Assembly (NCBI GenBank): GCA_964036045.1
Contig: OZ038379.1
Coordinates: 108,454,025-108,518,024 of the forward strand
From: Eutreptiella sp. 'Long Island Sound 2002'
Taxonomy: Eukaryota; Euglenozoa; Euglenophyceae; Eutreptiales; Eutreptiaceae
Direction: 5' to 3'
Length of the DNA stretch: 64,000 nucleotides
The notes below the pieces were generated by a model that was given only the letters and a program-made list of their open reading frames with translations, did no database searches and was not told where the DNA came from. Made by a program: the position numbers and the translations under genes. Within the stretch, counting starts at the first letter, position 1. Every line of letters begins with the position of its first letter. This document shows, piece after piece, positions 11,290-21,823 of this stretch.

Positions 11290-12492
11290 GGTGACATCCA
11301 AGTGAGGCGCCCTGTGGCGAGTCCTTTTGAGAAGGGTGTGGACTTTGGACTCATCATCCATGGATGCGACTTCCTTGTGGAAGGCATCCTCTACCCGTGC
11401 GGATGTATGGGTCAATGTATGGGGGGGGCTAAATTAAGCTTCGAAGGTGAAGCTATGGGCCTCCTAGTTTTGCATGGATGGGGGGAATGAAAAAGCTTTT
11501 TTCAGAAGCCTTGATGTCTCCGCCAACCTCAATCAAGAGGTGAAGGATGTGGCGGAGGACATTCTCCTATTTCAGAACCAATTTCTGACTTGCATCGTTA
11601 TTATGACCGGGCATGGGAAATGGATGCAAGCAATGGGTGGGGCTGGCTCTAAGTGTTGGTCGGGCAAAGACCCCAATGGTATTGTTGAGCAAATGGGGGT
11701 GGAGTCCACCTCAAGATGGGGGGCATTTTTGAGATGTTTGCCCCTTGACAGACGGCTTGGTGACTACCAACATGCAGCATGCTGCATTCTATATGGCATT
11801 GCAAAGCGCACCGACACCACCCTTCAGGCCCCCCCCCCCTTGGTACCCATGGTAAAGCCCAAGCTGTTGCAGCTTTGCAGGCCTGCAAACAAGCCCTCAA
11901 CGATGAGACCTCACGCATTCCTGTGAGGGAACTTGCCCTTTCGGCGTCAAGGGTCCAGGAAAAAGATTTTGATCTTACGAGCACCAAAGTGTTTCTCATC
12001 CCCCCCCCCCCCTACCAAAGGCAATTTGTGGATTGCCTCAAAGAGCATGTCCCCTCCATGAGGACCCCTGGTGGACCTCCATTATGGGTTGTTGTGCATG
12101 ACATGGTCAAATGCATTGAGGGTTTGTATGAGGTTTGGAGGGTGAGGGAAATCTACACTCTAACCCAAGTGGAACGCCACCGCACGTTGACCACAAAGTT
12201 TTCGAAAGCCTGGGGAGACTCAGGTTGGTCCCCCATCAGGTGGATCCATTTGTGCTTGGCACATTCTACTACTGAGAAGTGGAGGAATATTTTTCAGTTT
12301 TCCTCCATCCCCATAGAGTATAAGCATGGGCCTTACAAGAGGAGGCTCAAAAATTGTTTCAAGGGTGGGTCCTTGGTGAGGCCAAGTATGTCCCTCTACC
12401 ACATGCACCATTGCATGACCATGAACGCCCTGGAGCAAGGGCTTTTGGGACGGGGGGCAGCCAAGGCCTCAACCATTGAGGAGTTTGTGTGA
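11290..12492 (+). pseudogene. DDE transposase pseudogene, copy 1
   Basis: This is a decayed relative of the copy 2 transposase, spread over three frames (about 11302-11490, 11474-11926, 11779-12492) and ending at TGA 12490-12492. Compared with copy 2 it lacks about 230-245 bp near the N terminus, including the first catalytic Asp region. The second catalytic Asp (GDGK) is His here (GHGK). The zinc CxxC is CxxG. The HLCLAH (H-x4-H) and the EYKHGPYKRRLKN segment with the putative catalytic Glu remain. Frame changes coincide with poly(C) runs near 11,829 and 12,001. It is therefore not expected to be active. Confidence 0.75.
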
Positions 12493-12559
12493 AGAAAGGC
12501 CAAAAATGCTTTGTGCCAAGTGTTTTGCCTTGTTTTTCCCAGTGAGGGATGGGGGAGGG

Positions 12560-12620
12560 GTGCGCGATAACTACCCGCGATAACTGCGCGATAACTAGTG
12601 CTCTAACTAGTTAGACCGAG
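12560..12620. repeat. Subterminal CGCGATAACT repeat cluster, right end of copy 1
   Basis: Three CGCGATAACT units followed by AGTGCTCTAACTAGTTAGA form the inverted counterpart of the left-end cluster at 11,038. Confidence 0.7.
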
Positions 12621-12899
12621 GTGCTCTATCTCTCCTCTAATTTCGCTCTAAGTCAAAAGAGCACTTTGCCCCCCCCCCCCCCACAAACCACCCCTACGAT
12701 GAGGGTTGCTTGGGGAAAGAAAGGGGATGGGGGGTTTTTGAGGGTGCTGAATCTATTTTTTTTAGGTTGTTTGCCCCAAAATTGACGCTGGGTGGGTATT
12801 CTACAAACTGTGCTCTAACTAGGGGTTCCGCACCACGCCCTAGAACGCCACATCCCATTCTTTTGATCCCAAGTTGTGAACCATGTGTTGTAACCCATA

Positions 12900-14440
12900 C
12901 ATGGTTGGTGCTGGAACCAGTCACAGTAGAACTAAAATATTAGTGTCCCACACCTGTCCTAGAATTTCGGTCTCCCCACCTTCAGAATTACCTTAGGGGG
13001 CCAAGGAACACCCCGGTCTTGGGCCAACTCAGCCGTTTGCTTGTTGAGAATTTCCGTTTCTCCCAGTCTTCTGATTTTAGCTGCTTTCTCAACATCGATA
13101 TATCTATACATCTCAACATCTATATACCTGCAGATCATCCTTCTCTTGCTTCCTTTGTTTCTCGGCTTCGCTCATGCATTTGAAGGGTAGCTTACCCTGC
13201 TTAAATCTCCAAAGCATTGGTGTGCGAGGAATTGAAGTATCGGAAGCGACAATTTAGAATGGGATTTGGAAAATCAATGTCAACTTCATACCTATTGCTC
13301 TTTTCTGAAAAGATCGCCCGAATCGGCCCACTGCCGCAGTTTCCGCGAGGGTAGGTAGCAGAGGTGAGCAGATGCAAAAATAATTCCTGCACCTTAGGGG
13401 GGGGCAGGTAGGCAGATAAAGTAATTAAATGTTTCTCAGAGGGGGGGGGGCAGGTAAAAAAGGGTGGCAGGTAGTACAAGATTGCCGGAGTATCAACAAC
13501 CAAAATGAAAAAGAAAAAAGAAACCAACCAGGATGACACGGTGTAGCTAGCTGGCTCACCGACTCAATGGCGGGCCCCTGTTGTCAGTGTCCGGGTCTTT
13601 ATTTACCCTTTAACCCCCAATCCGCCTTTAGAGGTTGCCCCTTCTGAGGTGGTCATTGACAGTGCCTATATCTCCGCTGGAGGCACTACGAGTCCGCGTA
13701 CCTTGAAGCCATCCGTCCGTAGCCCACCGACCCCCTGAGCGAAGGACGGGATATTACTCTGATGTGCGCCAACCGGCCTACAATGAGTTGGCCCAACCTC
13801 TTGCCCTACCGTCAACTAGTACCTTCCCCAACCGTGACGCAATGGCACCCGACACCTATGGACCGGTTAGCACCCATGGCCCGTACTGCAATGTGTGTGG
13901 GGCATTTCATTGCCTTGTTTGTTGTTTAGTATGCTCTGCGTACACCCATGTCCCATTTATTCCTCTGGCCCTCGACTTTACGTACACGTTGTTAACAACA
14001 CATTCAATAATCAAAAAAGAAACACAGCCATTCCTCTGGGGGCTTGGACTCCCTAGGGACGCCCGAAGCGTCCTTATGGGGGTTCTGAACTCCGTATGCC
14101 CTAAGCTGTCCAGAGCCCTTGACTCAATGCTAGGTTAGATTCCTTGATGTTTGTCATTCTGCCGGCAGTTCATCTATCCCACCCTTTCTACCCCACCTGC
14201 AAGCCCAGTGTTTCCTGATTGTGTCTCCGTGTCATGGCTGCACAGTGCGGTGCGCCGCAAGAAGGTCTGCGCAGAACCCCCCTCCCTTTGGGTACTGCTA
14301 CAACCCCCATTTGCATACGTTTACGGTGACTACGAGTCACTGTAGGAGTACCTATAAGTGTCCTCAGTTCAAAGCAAGCCTACGTTGTTAAGGGCCACAG
14401 GCTATGTTAAACTCCCAAAAATGACCTAAAGCGCACAAAG
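12900..14440. other. Inter-element sequence
   Basis: No supported gene. Near 13,465-13,490 a segment (GTAGTACAAGATTGCCGGAGTA) repeats one near 10,165-10,190 (GTAGCACAAGATTGCTGGAGTA), each next to G-rich runs. The pair may mark the ends of an older insertion around copy 1. Confidence 0.35.
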
Positions 14441-14683
14441 GTGGGTTCGAGCAAGGGTTCGAGCGCAGAAAGGGGGGGTTGTACCCTTCGTGAAGCGGCC
14501 GTTCTAACCGGGGATTCGTTGAGGCGCAAGTTTGGCCACTTTCTGCTACGCTTCGCCCGTAACTTGGTGCCATCGTGTGTGTTTCTCGTGCTATGTTCGC
14601 CAAAAAGGTGCTACAATAAATGTGACCAAATTTAAGGTTTTAACTAGGCAGCCGTTTCCACATATTCGGTGTTATTTGGCCGA

Positions 14684-14793
14684 ACTTGGTGCGAATTCGC
14701 CTAAATTCACACAAGATTCGCTCCAAATTCAAGGTTGTCAATTTCGCACGAAATTCATACGAACTTCATACGAATTTCGTACGAATTTGTCCC
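14684..14793. repeat. TTCGTACGAA motif cluster A1
   Basis: Seven or more variants of GAATTCG, TTCGCACGAAATTC and CATACGAATTTCGTACGAATTTG are packed in 110 bp directly upstream of the first module. The core TTCGTACGAA is a perfect palindrome. Position suggests a promoter or protein-binding array. Confidence 0.65.
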
Positions 14794-14848
14794 ACTTTGC
14801 ACTCTTTCGCTTTCCTACTCAACTCTCATCGCCTTTCGTTATTTGATG

Positions 14849-15750
14849 ATGTCGCAAACGCTTTCGCTACTGGCCTCCCTGCAGTCCAGGCCTCATGTTG
14901 CTGCCGACACCCTGGCGCAGTATCAAGCCCTCCCGGTCGCCCATCGCCAAATAGAGGAGGCGACGTACAACTCCGGGGCGCTGGCAGTTGAAGAAGTTGT
15001 GGCCTTGGTAGCACCCCTGGACCTGCCCCCAAGGTGATTCACATTGATTTGCGCAGCCCCTCGCGCAACTCTTACATTGGGCGGAAGGCTTGATCAACGG
15101 AGTTGTGGAGGGAACTCCGCTTCCGGGTTCCCTGTCTTCGTTTTTTGCACCTTCTCCCCCTCCCCGCCACCATGGACCAATTGTTGAAGGCAATGTGTAC
15201 TACCCCGGTGGGGAAGACCAAGGATGCCCACGTCCAGGTTTACCCCACCTTTAACCTGGTGCATACCCCCCCCCCCCCGCGTTGCGATATGGTGTGCCTT
15301 CACGATCTTTATACCACTTCACCACCTGTGCATTCTTTTTCTCCCTTCTCCTGGCACGTTGCCAACCCCCCGTGGTGGGAGAATTTGGGCATCGCCCCTT
15401 TCCATCCGACCATCCACCCAAAGGTTTGTATCCCGGACATCACCCACCCCACTTTCTACACCACCATTGCTCTGCACTGGCTCCGGGGCTCATCTTGTTT
15501 CCCCCCCCCCTTATTTCAAGCGAACACCTACTCCGCACCGAACCCCTTCCCGACACCCCCCTTGGGGTGAGATTTCCCCGCCGACCCCAACAGGGTGGGT
15601 CCCTCGCCCCCCCCCCCCCTCAACTTTGTTGACGGGAACAGCTACATTGTGCTTTGGGGGGGGGTGGATGCAAAGGATTGTGAGGTGGGGTGGGGCGAGG
15701 TGATGGGGGCGCGGGGACGAGACGATGTTGTGGAAAATTTTTAAGCTTCT
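14849..15750 (+). CDS. Element A module 1, N-terminal frames (unrecognised)
   Basis: Two candidate coding stretches lie between cluster A1 and the oxygenase-like frame. 14,849-15,037 (MSQTLSLLASLQSR...) is helix-rich and ends at AAGGTGATT, which could be a splice donor. 15,103-15,570 gives a 155-codon aromatic and proline-rich frame (PPWWENLGIAPFHP). A further piece at 15,620-15,743 (VDGNSYIVLWGGVDAKDC) is in another frame after a poly(C) run near 15,608. The pieces probably belong to one gene broken by introns or homopolymer frameshifts. No domain recognised. Confidence 0.35.
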
Positions 15751-15777
15751 GCTCAACGGAGGGGGGCAGAGGAGCAG

Positions 15778-16293
15778 GTGAAGGTGGGGGGGGGGGGCTT
15801 TTCAAGAAGTTCCAAACCCCCCCCTCATGGAAAGTCTCCCCGAGGTCGGGGACCTCCACCCGACGACGCCGGGCAGCGTCCTCGTGGCGAAGTCGGGAGT
15901 GGGACCAAGCGCCCCCTCACCGACATCGCCACGCATCCTGAGGCGCTTCCCCCTTATGGGAGGGATATCTCGGGATGCTACCTTAGTATTTTCCTTTGTC
16001 TTGCAGACGAGTACCAAGTGCGGATGCAGGCGAGGACGGCCTTGGTGGAGGCAGCGGGGGTGCATTGGGACACCATTGAGCCGAATAGGGGGGACATTCT
16101 GCTCATGGTGGCCACCATCCGCCACCATGGGATGCCTGCACTCCCGGGTGCCCGGGAAGGCCTGCAAGGGGCCCTTTTTCACTTTTGGACCCCCGACGCC
16201 AAGAATCTCCACCACGAACCCAACCACACCCACCTCGATCCCACCTCCCCCCCTCTTGAATCCTTGGCTGTGGCTGGTGACCTGTCAAGCTGA
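15778..16293 (+). pseudogene. 2OG-Fe(II) oxygenase-like domain, element A
   Basis: The C-terminal part reads RGDILLMVATIRHHGMPALP, then GALFHFWTPD. It aligns with the element B protein (RGGVLLFASRIRHRGLPAVL, LVLFRFLTAD). These match the last strands of double-stranded beta-helix 2-oxoglutarate oxygenases, with the distal iron His in RHHG. A splice acceptor (TTTCCTTTGTCTTGCAG ending near 16,007) falls exactly where element B has its 56-nt intron, and in the same phase, so a 66-nt intron is likely here. The expected donor GT reads GA. The aligned proximal iron motif is LTD instead of the HTD in B, so the iron site appears lost. The frame ends at TGA. A second copy-like segment (VPKHSVLFFARIVHRFE) occurs at about 16,480-16,520. 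Confidence 0.55.
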
Positions 16294-16757
16294 GACTACC
16301 CCAGCGTTGACCAAGTGCTGTGGTTGGGGAATGGGGCCACTGGGAGGGTGGGGTTGTCGGAAGGGGATGCTGCCCAGGCCTTGTTTGCGGACGCCCCGGA
16401 GGTGCTCTTGTCTGGCCCCCCCACGTGCCCCTACCACCCCACGTCCCCCTCTCGCTCTGCCCCGGCTGACGCCCTGGTATCTGGAGGTGCCCAAGCATTC
16501 GGTGCTCTTCTTCGCTCGCATTGTGCACCGATTCGAGGTGACCGAGGACGGGACGGTCGACAAGGGGGAGGCGACCAACTTCGCCCTCTCTGGCGTTGCC
16601 CCCCCCCCCCCCATGTCCGGCCAACCACGCTTTGGCACCTAGGGAACACCCAGCGTGGCGAACCCCCTAGTGCACGTGTGCCGGGGCCTGGTACATCCGC
16701 TGCCCGTGCGATTGTGAGGTGTGCCCCTTGTGCAATGTTGCATGTTTGCTTACATTT

Positions 16758-16885
16758 ACCACAAATTCGTACGAATTTGGCACGAAATTTGTGCCGACAG
16801 AGGTATCGGGCAAGTGTCCGAATTCAGAATTTTTTGTGGGGTTCCTACAAATTTTGTACGAATTTTTGCGAATTTGTCTGAAATG
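16758..16885. repeat. TTCGTACGAA motif cluster A2
   Basis: Contains ACAAATTCGTACGAATTTGG, CACGAAATTTGTG, TTTTGTACGAATTTTTGCG and related variants, between module 1 and module 2 of element A. Confidence 0.65.
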
Positions 16886-16977
16886 TGGACAAGTTGCGTT
16901 CGGTTGCACCCATGGCCATTGCATCCGCGCTCTCTCTTCCTCCAGTGTTACCCCCAATACTTTGCCTTGGTCTCTAG

Positions 16978-17718
16978 GTGCCATTCCACGCGTGGTCTCC
17001 GGAGGTGCGCCACCATGGGCGCACGCGGTTCACCCCTCATTATGTGGTGCGTGTGACCGGTGACGGCGGCGAGCGGGCCAAAGGATCCGGGGCTGGGCGG
17101 TCCCCGAGCGAGGCCCGAAGTGACCGCAGCACGTGCTCGAAGCGCGCGGACCAAAGTGCCGGAGATCGCAACACGGCAAGCATGAGTGGGGGGTGTGGGC
17201 GGAGGCCCGGGCGCGAGGTGGTAATCGCCATGCCGTCGCGTGAGGACTTGGCCACTGCCCACCTCGCCCCCCCTTTGGCCCGGGTCACCTTGGCCGCTAG
17301 GCAGCCAGAGCCTACCTGGTAGCAGAAGCTCGCGCCCGGGCCCGACAAGCGGCTGAAGCATGTTTCTGGCGTGTGGGAGCTAGCCGTGGAGTCCCAAGGG
17401 GTGCAAGGCGACATCCGCATCCTCTTCCCCTTTCCCCTTTTGGTGCAGGGGGGTTCCCACCTCCTCAAGGGGCAAACGCCAGTAATCATGCTTGCCTACT
17501 GGCCAGTGAGCGGGCGCTGGCGGGTGCAGACGGGGGTGGCCGGGATTGGGGAGGGCGGGGGGTCTTCGACAGTGGCCATGTTCATTCCGCTGGCCACGGT
17601 CGTGGGCTGGGACCAGCAGAGGGCGGACTGGGCGGACGTGGCATGGCTTGCCATGTGTGTCCATGTGGGGAAGGCGGGCAAGGGGGTTAGGGGGTGGGGC
17701 ATCATTGATGTCGGGTGA
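16978..17718 (+). CDS. Element A module 2, unrecognised frame with in-frame TAG
   Basis: A single frame of 246 codons from 16,978 to TGA 17,716-17,718 is broken only by TAG at 17,320-17,322 (ARQPEPTW before, QKLAPGPDKRLKHVSG after). It is rich in Arg, Gly and Ala with high third-position GC, like module 1. I recognise no domain. It occupies the same place as the 26.8-27.8 kb gene in element B, but sequence similarity is weak. Confidence 0.4.
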
Positions 17719-17859
17719 GAGGATGTGGACGCCCCCCCCCCCCCGCCCCCCGCGGCCCAAAGCAGAACACCTCCCTCCCCAGACACACTTGCCGCCCCTC
17801 CCAAGGTCTCCCCCACAAGCACCCCCCCAAGAGTACTCAACACGTGACCAGGCCCGGGG

Positions 17860-18465
17860 GGATGTGGCCCAATGGCTGCTACAGCAACAACAGCAGTCGG
17901 TGCCGTGGCAGGTCCGGAAGCTCTCCGCAGAGGCAGCCCGCAGGGACACGGAACAGCCCCTTGCTCGAGCCCCCGTGGATAAGCGGGCCGCCGAGGCGGC
18001 CGTGACTCCTTGCGCCGCGACAACGAGCGCCTGACCGCCAAGGTGAAAACCTTTGAGCGGGTGGCGCAACGGGCGAAGGTGGGCAGGGCTCCCGGTTGGA
18101 CGGCAGAGGGGGAGGCCAAGAGCCCGATGGCTGAGAGGCTGGTTGGGGGCTTTGGGGGGGGGGGGGGGCAACCCCGCCGGCACGCGGTTTTTCTTGACCG
18201 GGGCGCACTCGTGGCATGCGCAGGCCCGGGCGGCGCAAGGACAGGTGTCCGCCGTCGCCACGGGCCTGCGCATGGCACGTATGCTGGCAAAGATAGAAGT
18301 GGAGGTTGGCACAGTCGCTCCCGATCTGGGCAGGGCCGAACAGGCCCATGTCCAGCTCTTGGAGCGCCCCCCCCCCCCCCTCGCCGCCTCATGGCAGCGA
18401 CGTGCGACGCCAACTTCAAGGGGGGGGCGCAGAGCTCCCAGGGCTTTGCCGGCCGGAATTTAGCC
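17860..18465 (+). CDS. Element A coiled-coil segment, frame-broken
   Basis: Two frames carry a continuous charged helical region: a poly-Gln start (LLQQQQQSVPWQVRKLSAEA), then RRDNERLTAKVKTFERVAQR with heptad-like Leu, Val and Phe spacing. Later MARMLAKIEVEVGTVAPDLG appears in another frame after a poly(G) run near 18,157. The parts probably form one coiled-coil protein broken by homopolymer length changes. Role unknown; position matches the coiled-coil end of element B module 2. Confidence 0.4.
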
Positions 18466-18855
18466 GGAGAGGGGGGGGGTAGTCATGCTCTTGACCTTGT
18501 AACCTCCTGTCCCAAATAACGTGCACGAATGTTATGTACATACAAGTACCGCCCGAACCCCCCCCCCCTTGGCGACGCCCGCATCGGTGGATTGAAGTAC
18601 ATGTGAAGTACCCCCCCCCCCACTTCGCAAAGTTTGCTACGGGTGCGTATCACATCAACACACGTTATACTTTTATGTTCCTGCCATTTGCACATCCCGC
18701 CTTTTTCTCATGATGCTGCCCTGTTGTGGGTTTGCCAAGAAATCTGATTGAGGCCTTGTGTACAAGCAGGTTTTATTTTCTTGAGGGTGAAATCAATTAA
18801 CGGTTCATATCACAAACAAGCCGTAGGATGTTTCCTGTCAAAAAAGATAAACTCG

Positions 18856-19003
18856 GTGAGATTCGTACGAAATTCGTACGAAATTGGTACAAATGCGCAC
18901 AAATTTTGTGGCAACTGACTATGAAGTGTTCATTCACACCATGGAGAAATTTGGTGAATTCGTACCAAATTCGTACGAATTTCGTTTGAATCTCACCGAA
19001 TTT
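18856..19003. repeat. TTCGTACGAA cluster A3, a large palindrome
   Basis: Two inverted arms of about 39 bp face each other. The left arm starts CTCGGTGAGATTCGTACGAA and the right arm ends TTCGTTTGAATCTCACCGAA. The spacer is about 60 bp. It separates module 2 from the transposase. Confidence 0.7.
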
Positions 19004-19099
19004 AGTCACCTTGTGCATTGCGACCGTAGGGTATTGCGCAAAACCCTCCCCATTTCCATAGGGTGTCCTCCACACACCATGGGGCGTGGTGATGAAGCA

Positions 19100-20819
19100 C
19101 GGCCCGGGGAGACGTTCCATTTGGTAGCTGATCACAGTCTACGTAGGCGCCTACAAGACCTCCAGCAAATTGTTAGCAGGGAGCTCGCAGCATCCTACAC
19201 CGTGAAGTACCTCCCCAATACCGGGCAAACAGTCCTTACCTCGGAGACAAGAGTTACACAAACGGAGCATGAATGAGAGGTTGATTATGGCTGTCTCGCA
19301 GATCCGGTCGTTGCACCTCTCTAGGACAGAGGCGCGGTACCTGTTGGGGAGCATGACATACGGTCCGGTATGGGAACAAGTGTACGGCATGCTTCGCAAG
19401 CTAGCTTCACCGGAGTCCCGGGCATTCATTGCCTATGCAGGAGACGAAACGGCCATCCATGGTGCGGCCTGCTACCTCCCCTGACCGCATCGTGCACTTG
19501 TGCAAGTGTCGACCACCCCCACCTTCGGACATCATGCAGCTTGGGGACCAACGGCTACATTGGTTGCCTATTGCAATGCATGGTACATCGAGGCACGGGG
19601 CCTCATATGTGCATTGCACGCTGGGTGGGACCGCCGGCCCCAACGAACTATCTAGTTAGTCCGTACTTGGAGGCTGTGAAAATTGGGAGACACTCTACGC
19701 GGCCTCCCAAGAAAGAGATTTTGATGATGTGTTGCGCAAGGCCGCAACCGTAATTTTTAAGGATACGGGAGGGAATGATAGGTAGTCTTTTTTTTTGTGT
19801 GCGGATGGAAAAGCGCACGTGCTCATGCCGGGCTGCCAAAACAGGAAGGCAAAATCCCCCAGAGCCACGGGCTGCTAGGTCTGCATGCGGAACCGTGCTC
19901 TTTGCCTTGCTGCCTTTGGCACAGCAACTGCAATAGACGTAGACTGGATCGGGGCTGTTGCAATAGGTTTTGTATGTAGGACCATTACGGGGGATATGGG
20001 AGTGCCTGATTATGGCCTCCACGGGGTCGTCCGTGTCCTGTTTGCATCAACCGGACACGGGACCTAGTTGTACAATTGACAGGTAAGGCACCGGCCACTA
20101 TGGCACTCACCATGCTGTAGCCAATTATAGATTGCTGCAAATACTTACCCCCCTGCCTCATGAAATAATGAGAAGGCAAACAGCAAGGAGAAGGTAAGGA
20201 TGAAGTGTGCTGCTGGCATCCATTTCATGCGGAACAGCGTATGGCGAACGGTGATTGATGCTTGTCTACAACACCCCAGTGTGAGGCAACATCAAGCAGC
20301 TAGGAAAAGTTGGGAGTCGGTATGCAACACGTGGTGGGAGGGTTTCAGAAGCATGTGTTTGTTTGCTTGGAATCCCGCATGGGTCTCACGAGCCGACTTG
20401 GGGCGCCTCCGGAGACATAGCATAGCCGTAGCCCACAATTATATCCAGTGGGGCAAACTTCTGTAGACGCACTCTTGGATCAACCACATGTATTTTCTTG
20501 CAAAGAAGTGGGGAATCTTGTCAAATTTCTCCTGCTTTGCCACGGAGGGGAGTCACTGGAGGCCGAAGCGCATGTTGCGCAACTGCGAGGGCCTAACGTC
20601 ATGCGGAGGAAACTAGGGGTGCAAGTGGTTGTGGATAACCACACCATTGATGATAGCCTGGCAGCGCATGGGTGGGATGCGACCAAAAGGGCACAACATG
20701 GACAAGGGCCCATCAGTGTACAACCATACGCGAGCCGTGCCAGAAGGCGGCTTCTAACCGACCTGCAGCACCTCCAGACCCTAAAGCGGCGGTTCCGATG
20801 TCGCAGGAGACGGATGTGA
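19100..20819 (+). pseudogene. DDE transposase of element A, decayed
   Basis: Homologous to the element B transposase over its length. Matching landmarks are: IRSLHLSRTEARYL near 19,300; HGTSRHGASYVHC near 19,580, where the catalytic Asp of B (VDGTSRW) has become His; ADGKAHVL near 19,800 (second Asp); a C-x2-C near 19,873-19,884 whose second position is TAG 19,876-19,878; DYGLHGVV near 20,010; HSWINH (H-x4-H) at 20,470-20,487; then AKKWGILSNFSCFATEGSH with the putative catalytic Glu at 20,545-20,547; and VVVDNHTIDDSL near the end. It terminates at TGA 20,817-20,819. In-frame TAGs occur at 19,783 and 19,876. Several frameshifts and the lost first Asp make activity unlikely. Confidence 0.7.
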
Positions 20820-20925
20820 GAATACAACACGACCTCGATCCATTGTTGCCTGTGGCCAAGCTGCATGCAAGTGTGCATCGGGGGGGTGTACTCTGGGGGT
20901 TAGAGCAAATGAGGGGGTGGACAAG

Positions 20926-20964
20926 GGGCACGAAGTTCGTACGAAACTCATACGTATTTGTGCC
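20926..20964. repeat. TTCGTACGAA motif cluster A4
   Basis: A short palindromic block GGCACGAAGTTCGTACGAAA...CGTATTTGTGCC lies downstream of the transposase and before the right end of element A. Confidence 0.55.
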
Positions 20965-21679
20965 TATGGATCGGCTACATGCTTGCCGGGGTTTGCCACT
21001 TTTCGTTTTGGGCGTTTGGGCGTGTTGGATGCTTTTGGGGCGCGACGTTCACTACATGATGGGCAACGAAGCCGGGGAATGAACTTTACTGCGTCAAATC
21101 CCTCTACAGCAACCAAAAATATGGCGTTTTACTGAAAAGACCTCAAAATTCGGATAAAATCGCGCGATTTCGAATCCACCATTCAAACGGCCCCTTACCA
21201 CCGGTTCACGAAGGGTACATTGGAGCAGGGTTTTGGCAGGGGTTCTAGCGCAGAAGGGGCGTCCCAACAAGGTTCGGAGAGCGGGTTCCAGCGCACCAAG
21301 GGGTACCAGCAAGGGGTTCCAACAGGGGTTCTAGCACCTTTCTTTTACCATTTTTCACTTGTATTTTAGCCCACATGCCTTTCTTGGCCCCCTTGGTGAA
21401 TTGGACCACGGCTGCCCGGGGTGCCGTGGGCACTGGGGACTACGCCGGCCCCGATGTGGGATGCACCCTTTTTAGGGCGTGGTGCGGAACCCCCCCAATC
21501 TTGGGTCTTGTTAATATGGTTGAAACCCGGAATTTCACATCTTACATGGGTGTACTATGATGCAACAATGTTCCTTGCATTTTTCGTTCGCTCGATATTG
21601 CCCGTTTTGCACTTTTTGCGATTTGATCTTTGTGTGCTCTAACTAGTTAGAACGGGGTTAGAACGGGGTTAGAGCACTA

Positions 21680-21815
21680 GTTATCGCGTGGGTTATCGCG
21701 CGATAACCTAGTTATCGCGGGGGTTATCGCGGGGGTTATCGCGGGGGTTATCGCGCGATAACTAGTTATCTCGCGCGATAACTAGTTATCGCGCGAGTTA
21801 TCACGTAGGTTATCG
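21680..21815. repeat. Subterminal TTATCGCGCGATAA cluster, left end of copy 2
   Basis: About nine TTATCGCG or CGCGATAA units, several as the full palindrome TTATCGCGCGATAA, are separated by CTAG or GGGGG. The matching right-end cluster is at 23,470-23,530. Confidence 0.78.
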
Positions 21816-21823
21816 CGCTGCAT

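Larger units (their letters stand above)
10840..12856 (+). mobile_element. DNA transposon copy 1 (RAG1/Transib-like motif order)
   Basis: The element is bounded by inverted repeats of about 35 bp. The left end at 10,840 begins GGGATGCACCGTTCTAGGGC and runs through GTGGTGCGGAACCCC. The right end at 12,822-12,856 is its reverse complement with a few mismatches. The same ends bound copy 2 at 21,458-23,783. Inside the termini lie subterminal TTATCGCGCGATAA-type repeats. A transposase pseudogene fills the middle. I found no clear target-site duplication. Confidence 0.75.
14440..21320 (+). mobile_element. Element A: oxygenase plus transposase DNA transposon
   Basis: The proposed ends are imperfect inverted repeats. 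At 14,440-14,530 the left end has GAGCGCAGAAAG, then GTACCCTTCGTGAA, GGCCGTT and GGATTCG. The same blocks occur inverted at 21,165-21,260, with extra copies of the TTCTAGCGCAGAA block out to about 21,335. Between them are three plus-strand modules, each preceded by a TTCGTACGAA motif cluster: an oxygenase-like gene, a linker or coiled-coil gene and a transposase. Element B has the same gene order. Exact boundaries are uncertain by about 50 bp. Confidence 0.6.

Noticed and set aside
10840-12856. Target-site duplication for transposon copy 1
   Set aside because: Flanking bases on the two sides do not match at 4, 5 or 8 bp; the same holds for copy 2 and element B.
16040-16080. HWD near 16,070 as the iron-binding HxD of the element A oxygenase
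   Set aside because: It is only about 17 residues from the distal His; alignment with element B puts the HxD position earlier, at LTD.
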